From the NCBI RefSeq assembly GCF_023155275.1, contig NZ_JALMUV010000052.1, positions 1-55,076 on the forward strand: a DNA stretch of 55,076 nucleotides. Reading direction: 5' to 3'. A model generated the notes under the pieces. The model had not been told where the DNA came from. It saw only the letters and a list, made by a program, of their open reading frames with translations, and did no database searches. Positions 27,353 through 35,658 of this stretch are shown in pieces. Source of the stretch: Streptomyces rhizoryzae. Its GTDB lineage: Bacteria; Actinomycetota; Actinomycetes; Streptomycetales; Streptomycetaceae. A program made the position numbers and the translations under genes. Numbering within the stretch: position 1 is the stretch's first letter; the number at the start of each line of letters is the position of its first letter.

Positions 27353-28657
27353 GTGGTCAGGCTGGCCCTGCGAACGGGCCTGAGATGGAAACTGAGCGCC
27401 GCGATCGCGCTCGTCGGGGCGCTGGTCGCGGTGGCGCTGAGCCTTGTCGTGCACAACGCCGCGCGGGTCTCCATGCTCGACAACAGCCGCGACGTCCAGA
27501 TAGAGCGCCTCAACTTCACGCAGAAGATCTTCGAGTCCACCAACCGCCTCCAGTTCGGCGCGAAGATCGACGACCCGGCGCTGCCGAAGGCGCTCCGCAA
27601 GGAGGTCAGCGAGGGCGAGCGCGCCACGTTCCTGGAGGACACCGGCCAGACCGCACCCGAGGTCTGGGCCGCCTCTCCGCTCGCCAACGGCCGGGTGCTG
27701 TCCCTCCACGACCGCTTCCCCGACCGGTTCGCGGTGCTGGACGACCTCGACCAGGCGCTGCTGATCGGCTCGTCCGCGGTGGTGGTCGGCGGCTGCGCGC
27801 TCGGCGTACTGGTCGGCGGCCGGCTCTCCAAGCGGCTGCGGAAGGCCGCGGCCGCCGCCGGGAAGCTCGCCGACGGCGACACCTCGGTGCGGATCCGCGA
27901 CGAGGTCGGCGGCGGCCGGGTCCGGGACGAGACCGACGACCTGGCCTGGGCGGTGGACGCCATGTCCGACGCCCTCCAGCAGCGCATCGAGGCCGAGCGC
28001 CGGGTCACCGCCGACATCGCCCACGAGCTGCGCACCCCGGTCACCGGCCTGCTCACCGCCGCCGAACTCCTGCCCCCCGGCCGCCCCTCGGAACTCGTCC
28101 GGGACCGCGCCCAGGCCATGCGCACCCTCGTCGAGGACGTGCTGGAGGTGGCCCGGCTCGACGGTCATGCCGAGCGCGCCGAGCTCCAGGACGTGGCGCT
28201 GGGCGAGTTCGTGGTCCGGCGGGTGCGCACCCTGGACCCCGAGGTGCGCGTCGAGGTCCTGCGGGACGCCGAGGTCTCCACCGACCCACGCCGCCTGGAA
28301 CGCATCCTGGGCAACCTCATCGCCAACGCCTCCCGGCACGGCAAGCCGCCCATCGAGGTCACCGTCGAGGGCCGCGTCATCCGGGTCCGCGACCACGGCA
28401 CCGGCTTCCCCGAGGCGCTGCTGCGCGAGGGCCCCAGCCGCTTCCGCACCGGCAGCAGCGACCGGGCCGGCGTCGGCCACGGCCTGGGCCTGACCATCGC
28501 GGTGGGCCAGGCCCGCGTCCTGGGCGCCCGCCTGACCTTCCGCAACGCCGACGAGCTGACGGACGGCTCGACCGGCGCGGTCTCGGTGCTCTGGCTCCCC
28601 GAGAACGCGCCGACCGCCACCGGCAGCTTCCCGGTCATCCAGCTCCCGGACCGCTGA
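27353..28657 (+). CDS. cseC: Sensor histidine kinase CseC
   Basis: 434 aa. First membrane span at about residues 15-36, an extracytoplasmic sensor of about 100 residues, second span near 138-160 (GSSAVVVGGCALGVLVGG), then HAMP. HisKA carries His224 in DIAHELRTPVTG. HATPase has the N box (LGNLIANASRHGKPP), G1 DHGTGFP and G2 VGHGLGLTIAVG. It senses wall-active antibiotics such as vancomycin in S. coelicolor. The GTG at 27353 is directly preceded by GGAGG, so a slightly later start is possible. Confidence 0.95.
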   Translation: MVRLALRTGLRWKLSAAIALVGALVAVALSLVVHNAARVSMLDNSRDVQIERLNFTQKIFESTNRLQFGAKIDDPALPKALRKEVSEGERATFLEDTGQTAPEVWAASPLANGRVLSLHDRFPDRFAVLDDLDQALLIGSSAVVVGGCALGVLVGGRLSKRLRKAAAAAGKLADGDTSVRIRDEVGGGRVRDETDDLAWAVDAMSDALQQRIEAERRVTADIAHELRTPVTGLLTAAELLPPGRPSELVRDRAQAMRTLVEDVLEVARLDGHAERAELQDVALGEFVVRRVRTLDPEVRVEVLRDAEVSTDPRRLERILGNLIANASRHGKPPIEVTVEGRVIRVRDHGTGFPEALLREGPSRFRTGSSDRAGVGHGLGLTIAVGQARVLGARLTFRNADELTDGSTGAVSVLWLPENAPTATGSFPVIQLPDR

Positions 28658-28680
28658 GGCCGGGGGCCCGGCCCCCGGCC
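28658..28680. terminator. Hairpin after cseC
   Basis: A perfect 9-bp stem (28658-28666 with 28672-28680) with a 5-nt loop, beginning at the base after the cseC stop. It can serve both cseC and the convergent zinc-ribbon gene. Confidence 0.7.
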
Positions 28681-28686
28681 CCGCGC

Positions 28687-29955
28687 TCAGTGGTGGTGCT
28701 TGGTCAGCAGGAACACCAGCGTCGCCACCACCGCCACCAGCGCCACCGCACACGCGATCTTCAGCGGGCTGTACGGCCGCTCCCCGGTGACCTCGCCGGT
28801 CTCGGCGTTCACCATGACCTGCCACTGCTTGCCGTTGTGGACGTACGACGCGAACCACACCGGGAGCAGCAGCAGCTTGTACGTCACCGCCTCGTAGGCG
28901 GTCTCCACCGCGTGCAGCCGCTGCCGGTCGCCGCCGATGTCGTCCTTGCAGTCCTTGCGGATGACCTCGGCCATCCGCTCCTGGGCGCGCTGGTAGCCCG
29001 CCTCCGGCTCGATGTCGTACCGCAGGGTCCGGAAGCCGGACAGGTACGCCTCCTGGTACGGCACCGCGTCCTTCAGCGGCCAGGGCTCCAGCTCCTTGAG
29101 CCGGTCGGCCTCGACGTTCCCGGCAGCGGGCACCAGCACGTCGTCGAAGTACCGCTGGACCGTGCCGCGCACGTGGTACCAGCGCACCTCGGTCCGCTTG
29201 TCGTCCCCGCTGCCGACCTCGTACTCCTCGCCCCGCTCGCCCTGGTACCAGGTCGTGGTCGCGGCGTCGTACGTCCAGTGCGGGACGTAGGTGCCGTGCA
29301 GGGTCTCGGCGGTGGTGACCTTCTTCAAGCTGTTCGGCGCGAACCACCGCGACCGGGCCCAGGTGCGCAGATTCTCGTGCACGTCCTGCTTGGCCACCCG
29401 GAACGGCACCAGGCCCTCCGGCACGATCCGGTCCTCGGCCGCCGAGGCGATCATGGGGGTGGCGCAGAACTGGCAGCGGCCGGACAGCGCGGTGGTCTCG
29501 TTCGCCGCCCCGCAGCCCGGGCACCGCAGCACCTGCCCGCCGGCCGCCCGGGGCTTGGGCGGCAGCGTCGCCAGCTCCTCGATGGCGTGCTCCCGCACCT
29601 CGCGGTCAACGGGCGCGATGGGCTGCTCGAACCGGCAGTGCGGGCACCGCAGGCTGTTCGTCCCCGGCGCGTACTCGGCCGTGGACCCGCAGGACGGGCA
29701 CGCGTAACTCTGCTGCGCGGGCGCCTGCGGCTCCGGGGCCTGCGGCGGCTGGGGGGCCTGCGGCGGCTGGGCAACCAGCGGCGGGTACGCCTGCGGCGGA
29801 TACGGCTGCTGGCCCGGATACGGCTGCTGCGGATACGGCTGCTGGTACTGCGGCTGCTGCGGCTGCTGCGGCTGCTGCGGCTGCGGCTGCGGCTGCGGCT
29901 GCTGCGGCTGCTGTGGGTATTGCGGCGGCTGCGGCTGGTACGGCGGGTAGCTCAT
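28687..29955 (-). CDS. Zinc-ribbon (TFIIB-type) tail-anchored membrane protein
   Basis: 422 aa. The N-terminus (about residues 1-80) is a Pro/Gln/Tyr-rich low-complexity stretch of PQQPQ-type repeats. Two zinc ribbons follow: CPSCGSTA with CPHCRFEQ, and CPGCGAANE with CQFCATPM. A folded domain (about 170-390) contains WTYDAATTTWYQGERGEEYE and ends in a single membrane span (about 398-416, VALVAVVATLVFLLT). This layout matches YdjG-like partners of SPFH proteins in the B. subtilis pspA-ydjGHI membrane-stress operon. The SPFH gene lies 46 nt upstream, so the two form an operon. Confidence 0.85.
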   Translation of the reverse strand: MSYPPYQPQPPQYPQQPQQPQPQPQPQQPQQPQQPQYQQPYPQQPYPGQQPYPPQAYPPLVAQPPQAPQPPQAPEPQAPAQQSYACPSCGSTAEYAPGTNSLRCPHCRFEQPIAPVDREVREHAIEELATLPPKPRAAGGQVLRCPGCGAANETTALSGRCQFCATPMIASAAEDRIVPEGLVPFRVAKQDVHENLRTWARSRWFAPNSLKKVTTAETLHGTYVPHWTYDAATTTWYQGERGEEYEVGSGDDKRTEVRWYHVRGTVQRYFDDVLVPAAGNVEADRLKELEPWPLKDAVPYQEAYLSGFRTLRYDIEPEAGYQRAQERMAEVIRKDCKDDIGGDRQRLHAVETAYEAVTYKLLLLPVWFASYVHNGKQWQVMVNAETGEVTGERPYSPLKIACAVALVAVVATLVFLLTKHHH

Positions 29956-30001
29956 ACGGTCACAGGCTCCTGGCGGTCGGCACGGGGCTCTCGGCAGTCG
30001 G

Positions 30002-31153
30002 TCACGCCTGCGGCGGCAGCGGCGGCGGAGTCGCCCGGAAGTACGGGGCCAGCTCCGCGATCTGCTCCACCGGCAGCCAGGACGCCATGCCCTCCCGCCA
30101 GGCGAGCATGCCGGGCCGGATCGCCCCCGAGCCGATGTGCCCGGTGAACGTCGCGTGGTCGTAGGGCCCCTGCTGCTGACCGTCCACCGCCACGTGCCAC
30201 TGGTACTGCTGCTGCCCCGGCAGCGGCGGCGGCACCGCCCCGCCCCCAGGGGCCGGCGCGGCGGCCTGCTGCGGCTGCCCCTGCGGCTGCCCCTGCTGCG
30301 GCGCGAACGCCTGCGCCATCTGCTGCCCGGCGGCCATCCCGAGCCCGAAGCCCATGCCCTGGCCCGCCGCGCCGGGGTTGTTCGCCGCGTCCCCGATCGC
30401 GTCCGCCGCCTGCATCCGCGCGTAGGTGTCGATGTTGCCGATGATGCCCATCCGGCTGCGGGCGTCGATGGCCTGCTCGACCTCCGGCGGCAGCGAGATG
30501 TTCTCGATCACGAACTTCGGGATCGAGATGCCGTGCGACGCCGCCAGCTCGTCGGTCAGCGCCTTGGCCAGCCGGCCCCCCAGCTCGTCCTGGCGCGCGG
30601 CCAGGTCGAGCATCGGGATCCCCGCACCGCCCAGCAGCGAGCCGAGCCGCCCGACGATCAGCTGCCGCAGGTACTCCTCGACCTCCTCGGTGCGGAACTG
30701 CGGGTCCGTACCGGCCAGTTCGGTCAGCAGCTTGGCCGGGTCGGTCACCCGCGCCGCGTAGCCGCCGAAGGCCCGCAGCCGCACCATGCCGAACTCGGCG
30801 TCCCGCACCGTGACCGGGTTCTGCGTGCCCCACTTCATGTCCGTGAACTGCCGCGTCGTGACGAAGTAGACCTCCGCCTTGAACGGCGAGTGGAAGCCGT
30901 GCTTCCAGCCCTTGAGCGTCGAGAGGATCGGCAGGTTCCCGGTCTCCAGCTCGTACATGCCCGGCGCGAAGACGTCCGCGATCCGGCCCATGTTGACGAA
31001 GACCGCCACCTGGGATTCCCGGACGATGAGCTTGGCGCCCATCTTGATCTCGTTCTCGTAGCGCGGGAAGCGCCAGACCATCGTGTCGCGGCTGTCGTCG
31101 GTCCACTCGATGATGTCGATGAACTCGCCGCGGATGCGGTCCATGAAGCCCAC
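30002..31153 (-). CDS. SPFH/Band 7 protein with GYF-like C-terminus (YdjI-like)
   Basis: 383 aa. The SPFH domain covers about residues 20-250 (VWRFPRYENEIKMGAKLIVR, FVNMGRIADVFAPGMYELET, NPVTVRDAEFGMVRLRAFG). A Gly/Ala/Gln/Pro linker (about 255-320) leads to a GYF_2/DUF4339-type domain (WHVAVDGQQQGPYDHATFTG, about 321-375). YdjI-like SPFH proteins help recruit PspA-type stress proteins to the membrane in Bacillus. The GTG at 31153 has GGGGGGAA upstream. It heads a two-gene unit with the zinc-ribbon protein and converges on the cse operon. Confidence 0.9.
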   Translation of the reverse strand: MGFMDRIRGEFIDIIEWTDDSRDTMVWRFPRYENEIKMGAKLIVRESQVAVFVNMGRIADVFAPGMYELETGNLPILSTLKGWKHGFHSPFKAEVYFVTTRQFTDMKWGTQNPVTVRDAEFGMVRLRAFGGYAARVTDPAKLLTELAGTDPQFRTEEVEEYLRQLIVGRLGSLLGGAGIPMLDLAARQDELGGRLAKALTDELAASHGISIPKFVIENISLPPEVEQAIDARSRMGIIGNIDTYARMQAADAIGDAANNPGAAGQGMGFGLGMAAGQQMAQAFAPQQGQPQGQPQQAAAPAPGGGAVPPPLPGQQQYQWHVAVDGQQQGPYDHATFTGHIGSGAIRPGMLAWREGMASWLPVEQIAELAPYFRATPPPLPPQA

Positions 31154-31221
31154 GAGACATTCCCCCCGTACCGTCCGGGCCGGGTCCGGTCGCGGACGTG
31201 TGAGTCGTTGTTACGTCCACG

Positions 31222-31647
31222 TCATCGTACGGGCGCCACCTGTGCGCGCCGAGGGGGAGGGGCCGGGCCGCCGGTGCCCGCCGGCTCCCCCGCCACCTCG
31301 CACCAGACGGTCTTGCCGGCCTCCTCCTGGCGGACGCCCCAGCGCAGCGCGACGGCGTCCAGCAGCGCCAGCCCGCGCCCGCTCTCGTCCTCGGCGGTCG
31401 CCCGCAGCAGCACGGGCAGCGCACGCGGATCCGGGTCGCTGACCTCGATCCGCGTCCGCCCGTCGGCGGTCCCGCGCACCCGGACGGTGACGGGTACGCC
31501 CTCCGCCACGTGCCGGATGACGTTGCCGACCAGCTCGCTCACGCACAGCTCGACCTCGCAGGACGCCGCCGCCCCGAGGTGTGCCCGTACGGCCTGCCGC
31601 AGCACCGGCACCTCCTTCGGCACGGCGAGCAGCCGCACGGTCAGCAC
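31222..31647 (-). CDS. RsbW-like ATP-binding protein (GHKL kinase fold)
   Basis: 141 aa, HATPase_c domain of the anti-sigma/serine kinase class. N box VSELVGNVIRHVAEG, G1-like EVSDPDPRALP and G2-like ESGRGLALLDAVALRWG are visible. Such single-domain ATPases sit beside HTH-DUF5753/DUF397 genes in Streptomyces (conservon-like or BldB-type sets). Their partner sigma or regulator is usually unknown. The GTG at 31647 overlaps the stop of the 71-aa gene upstream, so translation is coupled. Confidence 0.88.
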   Translation of the reverse strand: MLTVRLLAVPKEVPVLRQAVRAHLGAAASCEVELCVSELVGNVIRHVAEGVPVTVRVRGTADGRTRIEVSDPDPRALPVLLRATAEDESGRGLALLDAVALRWGVRQEEAGKTVWCEVAGEPAGTGGPAPPPRRAQVAPVR

Positions 31648-31856
31648 CGCGCCGCCGCCTCGTGCAGCACGTCGGCGAGCCTGCGGGCGGTGGCCGCGTT
31701 GCAGTTGCCGAGCGCGACGAGCGGCGGCGGGTACGTACCCGCGAACGACGGCAGATCGACGCCGAGCGACGGCAGCGTGATCCCGTGCGCCGCCAGCGCG
31801 TCCCGCAGCCCCTCGGCACACGCGTACGCGTCGTCCTGCTCCGTGTCCCTGGCCAT
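31641..31856 (-). CDS. Small cassette protein, paralogue of the 70-aa protein at 9.2 kb
   Basis: 71 aa. The N-terminus is acidic (ARDTEQDDAYACAEGL); the C-terminal LPSLGVD..., LGNCNAATARRLADVL matches the product at 9097-9309. It is divergent from the HTH-DUF5753 gene and coupled to the RsbW-like gene downstream. The shared position in two cassettes suggests a working partner of the regulator; no domain name is known to me. Confidence 0.75.
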   Translation of the reverse strand: MARDTEQDDAYACAEGLRDALAAHGITLPSLGVDLPSFAGTYPPPLVALGNCNAATARRLADVLHEAAARC

Positions 31857-31973
31857 ACCCGTTCACCCTCCTGTGCGCTTTGTGACGATCCGCTCACAGC
31901 GTGACGTCGGGCTGCGTACGTTGGGAAGGGAATCGGGCTTGCACGCCCTCCCAGCAAGTGGTGGTGATGAGTG

Positions 31974-32828
31974 ATGTCCCCTCGCAAGGAGCCGAACCCA
32001 TCGATGAGCGTCCCCTCCTTCTACGGCGCCGAACTGCGCTACCTGCGGGAAAGCTCGGGCCTCACCCTCGAACAGTTAGTGGACGGCAGCTACCGCGGCG
32101 CTCCACTCCTCAGCCGCATCGAACGCGGCGAACTCGGCATGCCAGTGGATCTGGCCATCCACATCGACAAGAAGCTGGCGACCAATGGCTTCTTCGGGCG
32201 CCACTGCGAGGCGGTCCACAAGGCGCGCGTGGCAGGACATCCGCCGTACTTCGCGGAGGTCCCGGACCTGGAGAAGTCCGCCCTGACGATCGAGGACTGG
32301 GCGCCGTTCCTCATCCCGGGCCTGCTCCAGACCAAGGCGTACGCCCAACGCATCGCCGAGTCGAAGGCGGCATGGGCATCACCCGAGAGCGTCGAGGAAC
32401 GTGTCCGCGCAAGGCTGGCCCGAGCGGAGTTCTGGGGACGGGACGACCGCGCCACGTACTGGGGAATCCTGCATGAGCCGCTGATCCGCAAGCCGTTGCT
32501 CCCGCCCTACGAAATGGCCGAGCAACTGGAGCACATCGCCGCCCTGATGCGCGGCAGCCAGACGGTCGTGCAGATCCTTCCGGAATCGGAGACCGATCAC
32601 CCGCTCATGATGGGCGTGCTCAAGGTCCTGACCTTCCCTGATGCCCCGCCGTTGATCTACACCGAGGGCGTTCACAGCGGCCAGATCATCGACTATCCAG
32701 CGCTCGTGACGAGCTACCGGAGGTCGTACGATCTGCTCAGGGCCGCCGCACTGTCACCCAGGGCGTCCTTGGCCATGATCGAGGAATCGGCAAGGGGCTA
32801 TAGAGATGAAGCGCAGCAAGGGCATTGA
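31974..32828 (+). CDS. XRE HTH-DUF5753 transcriptional regulator
   Basis: 284 aa. N-terminal HTH (ELRYLRESSGLTLEQLVDGS then LLSRIERGELGMPVDL, about residues 18-62) and a C-terminal DUF5753 domain (about 95-275) with the signature IPGLLQTKAYAQRI and a YTEGVHSGQIIDYP strand. It is the intact counterpart of the pseudogene at 9.5 kb. The DUF397 partner overlaps its end by 23 nt, so translation is coupled. The start is uncertain: ATG 31974 is used, GTG 31971 or ATG 32004 are possible. Lower GC than its neighbours in places hints at transfer. Confidence 0.88.
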   Translation: MSPRKEPNPSMSVPSFYGAELRYLRESSGLTLEQLVDGSYRGAPLLSRIERGELGMPVDLAIHIDKKLATNGFFGRHCEAVHKARVAGHPPYFAEVPDLEKSALTIEDWAPFLIPGLLQTKAYAQRIAESKAAWASPESVEERVRARLARAEFWGRDDRATYWGILHEPLIRKPLLPPYEMAEQLEHIAALMRGSQTVVQILPESETDHPLMMGVLKVLTFPDAPPLIYTEGVHSGQIIDYPALVTSYRRSYDLLRAAALSPRASLAMIEESARGYRDEAQQGH

Positions 32829-33183
32829 TCTGACGTCTGCCACTTGGCGCAAGAGCAGTTACAGCAATGCCGAGGGCGGCGAGTGCATCGAGGTCTCCGA
32901 CGACTTCCTCGCAACCGCCGTTTGGCGCAAGAGCAGTTACAGCAACCCCGACGGCGGAAACTGCATCGAGGTCTCCGATGACTTCCTCGCGACCGCCACT
33001 TGGCGCAAGAGCAGTTACAGCAACGGCGACGGCGGCCACTGCGTCGAAGTTACCGACGCCCTGCCCGGCCTCGTCCCCGTCAGGGACAGCAAGGACCCCC
33101 ACGGGCCCGCGCTGGTGTTCCCGGCGGCCGGCTGGTCGGCGTTCGTCGCGGCCGTCAAGGGCGGGCAACTGCCGGGCGCCTGA
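32806..33183 (+). CDS. DUF397 protein with triplicated head
   Basis: 125 aa instead of the usual 60-75. The segment (T/V)WRKSSYSN..GG.C(I/V)EV(S/T)D occurs three times at 26-residue spacing (DNA repeat of exactly 78 bp: 32845, 32923, 33001). The shared element DDFLATA joins copies 1-2 and 2-3. Only the last copy continues into the normal tail (LVPVRDSKDP, FPAAGWSAFVAAVKGGQ). The reading frame is kept. It overlaps the HTH-DUF5753 gene and ends just before a strong terminator. Confidence 0.9.
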   Translation: MKRSKGIDLTSATWRKSSYSNAEGGECIEVSDDFLATAVWRKSSYSNPDGGNCIEVSDDFLATATWRKSSYSNGDGGHCVEVTDALPGLVPVRDSKDPHGPALVFPAAGWSAFVAAVKGGQLPGA

Positions 33184-33190
33184 ACGGGAA

Positions 33191-33231
33191 ACGGCCCCTG
33201 GCGTACGTGAGCCACGTACACCAGGGGCCGT
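33191..33231. terminator. Strong bidirectional terminator
   Basis: A 19-bp stem with one mismatch (33191-33209 with 33213-33231) and a 3-nt loop, between the DUF397 gene and the convergent MFS gene. Confidence 0.88.
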
Positions 33232-33247
33232 TCACCGCCCGCAGCCG

Positions 33248-34846
33248 TCAGACGGCCTCGACCATCATCGGCTTCTCCGCGTCGGCGGCACCCGCCTCGG
33301 CCGGCTTGGCCGCCGGGCCGCCCCGCAGCGGGACCTCCTTGAGGAACCACGCGGCGACGAAGCCGATCACGCTGACGATCGCGCCCCACAGGAAGACCTG
33401 GTGCGCGCCGGACGCCACCGCGTGCGCGTACGCGTCCTTCACGGCCGGCGGGAGCGACGGCAGCTTCTTGGGGTCCATCTGCGCACCGCCGGCCATCTTG
33501 CCGGCCGCGGCGCCGAGGCGTTCGGTCATCGTCCGCGTCACCTCGTTGGTGAACAGCGCACCGAGGATCGCGACGCCGAACGAGCCGCCGATGGTCCGGA
33601 ACAGCGTCGCCGACGAGGAGCCGACACCCATGTCCTTCATCTCGACGCTGTTCTGCGCGATCAGCATCGTGGTCTGCATCAGGAAGCCCATACCGGCGCC
33701 GAGCACCGCCATGTAGAGGCCCGAGGTGAAGCGCGTGGTGCCGACGTCCATCAGGGACAGCAGCGCCAGGCCCGCGGTGATCAGGAAGCCGCCGCCGGTC
33801 ACGAAGATCTTGTACTTGCCGGACTGGGTGGTGACCCGGCCCGCGACCAGCGAGACCGCCATCATCGACAGCAGCATCGGCAGCAGCAGCAGACCCGAGT
33901 TGGTCGCCGAGGCGCCCTGCACGGTCTGCTGGAACAGCGGCAGGAACGTCATCGAGCCGAACATCACGAAGCCGACCAGGAAGCCGATCACCGTGACCAG
34001 CGAGAAGTTCGCGTTCCGGAAGATCCGCAGCGGCAGGACCGGATCGCTGACCTTCCGCTCGACCAGCACGAAGGCGACCAGGGCGACGAGCGCCAGCGCG
34101 CCCAGGCCCACGATCTGCTTCGAGGCCCAGTCGTACTCGGTGCCGCCCCAGGTGGTGAGCAGGACCAGCGAGGTGATGCCGATGGTCAGCAGCGCCGAGC
34201 CCGCGTAGTCGATCCGGGCCTGCGACCGCTTCTTCGGCAGGTGCAGCACGGCGGTGACCATGACCAGGGCGATCGCGCCGAGCGGCAGGTTGATGTAGAA
34301 GCTCCAGCGCCAGCCGAGGTGATCGGTGATGGTGCCGCCGACCAGCGGGCCGCCGATCATGGCGATGGCCATCACACCGGCCATCATGCCCTGGTACTTA
34401 CCGCGCTCCCGGGGCGGGATCAGGTCGCCGATGATGGCCATGACGCCCACCATCAGACCGCCCGCGCCCAGGCCCTGCACGGCGCGGAAGCCGATCAGCT
34501 GGCCCATGTCCTGCGCCATGCCGGACAGCGCCGAACCGATCAGGAAGATCACGATGGACGTCAGGAAGACGCCCTTCCGCCCGTACATGTCGCCGAGCTT
34601 GCCCCAGATCGGCGTGGATGCCGCGGTGGCCAGCGTGTAGGCGGTGACGACCCAGGACAGGTGCGCCAGCCCGCCCAGTTCGCCGACGATCGTCGGCATC
34701 GCGGTGCCGACGATCATGTTGTCCAGCATCGCGAGCAGCATCGCGATCATCAGCGCGAAGAGCACCATGCGTACGCCGGCGGGCTGTTTGCCCGTGCTCT
34801 GTGCCGGCTCCGTTATCTCCCCCGTCGGGGTCGCTGTGCGCGACAT
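33248..34846 (-). CDS. MFS drug exporter, DHA2 family (14 spans)
   Basis: 532 aa with about 14 hydrophobic spans, typical of DHA2 proton antiporters such as EmrB/QacA. Motif A is GKLGDMYGRKGVFL (about residues 83-96), motif C-like GVMAIAMIGGPLVGGTI (about 160-176), and the D1-type LDNMIVGTAMPTIVGELGG is near the first span. The start is ATG 34846 (MSRTATP); ATG 34852 and GTG 34855 are close alternatives. It is divergent from a TetR gene across a large inverted repeat, so it is probably repressed by that TetR and induced by its ligand. Confidence 0.93.
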   Translation of the reverse strand: MSRTATPTGEITEPAQSTGKQPAGVRMVLFALMIAMLLAMLDNMIVGTAMPTIVGELGGLAHLSWVVTAYTLATAASTPIWGKLGDMYGRKGVFLTSIVIFLIGSALSGMAQDMGQLIGFRAVQGLGAGGLMVGVMAIIGDLIPPRERGKYQGMMAGVMAIAMIGGPLVGGTITDHLGWRWSFYINLPLGAIALVMVTAVLHLPKKRSQARIDYAGSALLTIGITSLVLLTTWGGTEYDWASKQIVGLGALALVALVAFVLVERKVSDPVLPLRIFRNANFSLVTVIGFLVGFVMFGSMTFLPLFQQTVQGASATNSGLLLLPMLLSMMAVSLVAGRVTTQSGKYKIFVTGGGFLITAGLALLSLMDVGTTRFTSGLYMAVLGAGMGFLMQTTMLIAQNSVEMKDMGVGSSSATLFRTIGGSFGVAILGALFTNEVTRTMTERLGAAAGKMAGGAQMDPKKLPSLPPAVKDAYAHAVASGAHQVFLWGAIVSVIGFVAAWFLKEVPLRGGPAAKPAEAGAADAEKPMMVEAV

Positions 34847-34870
34847 CCCCATCACTTCCCCATCGTTCTT

Positions 34871-34940
34871 ACTTACTTGCCGCCCGGCTAGTTAGGTACA
34901 GTCAGAAGGTAGAGAGTTACTAGCCGGGCGTCAAGTAAGT
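34871..34940. promoter_or_regulatory. Large inverted repeat, likely TetR operator
   Basis: Arms 34871-34892 and 34919-34940 (22 nt each) are inverted copies with one mismatch. Each has the form ACTTACTTGnCGCCCGGCTA plus GT. The 26-bp centre is AT-richer than its surroundings and probably carries promoter elements. It lies between the divergent MFS and TetR genes; two dimers could bind and block both promoters. Confidence 0.85.
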
Positions 34941-35046
34941 TTTTTGGTGCCGGGGTGGGTACGTCCGTGACCAGCAGGGCAGCAGATGATTGCCGGGGAA
35001 GCGGGCCGCACCCCGCACCGATCACGCCGTCACGCAGGAGAGCAGC

Positions 35047-35631
35047 ATGGGCACAGCACAGCCGCGCCGCGGGAACACCCGCCAGCGCATCCAGGACGTC
35101 GCGCTGGAGCTGTTCTCCGAACACGGCTACGAGAAGACCTCGTTGCGCGAGATCGCCGAAAAACTGGAGGTCACCAAGGCCGCGCTCTACTACCACTTCA
35201 AGACCAAGGAAGACATCGTCATCAGCCTCTTCGAGGACCTGTGCCGGCCCATCGACGAGCTGATCGCCTGGGCGAAGGAGCAGCCGCGGACGGTGGAGAC
35301 CAAGCAGGAGGTCATCCGGCGGTACCACGAGTCGCTGCGCTCCGCCGAGGACCTCTTCCGCTTCATGCAGGAAAACCAGGCCACGGTGCGTGAGCTGAGC
35401 GTCGGCCTGCGCTTCAAGGAGCGGATGCTCGACCTCTACGACCTGCTCAAGGAGGACGACGCCGACCTGGTGGACCAGGTGCGGTGCCTCACCGCGCTGT
35501 TCGCGATGCATGCGGGCGTTTTCGCGATGCAGAACCTCGCAGGCGACCCCGAGGACAAGCGCAAGGCCGTCCTCAGGGTCGCCACGGAACTGGTCACGGC
35601 GGCAAACCCGCCGGGCCGCCGGCCAGCCTGA
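35047..35631 (+). CDS. TetR-family repressor of the adjacent MFS pump
   Basis: 194 aa. N-terminal HTH (FSEHGYEKTSLREIAEKLEV and TKAALYYHFKTKEDIV, about residues 22-60) is textbook TetR. The C-terminal ligand domain is all-helical and not assignable. The ATG at 35047 has CAGGAG 6 nt upstream. Divergent orientation and the 22-nt inverted repeat between it and the exporter support autoregulation plus pump control. Confidence 0.93.
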   Translation: MGTAQPRRGNTRQRIQDVALELFSEHGYEKTSLREIAEKLEVTKAALYYHFKTKEDIVISLFEDLCRPIDELIAWAKEQPRTVETKQEVIRRYHESLRSAEDLFRFMQENQATVRELSVGLRFKERMLDLYDLLKEDDADLVDQVRCLTALFAMHAGVFAMQNLAGDPEDKRKAVLRVATELVTAANPPGRRPA

Positions 35632-35658
35632 CCGGATTCAGCTCAGGCCGTGCCGTCC

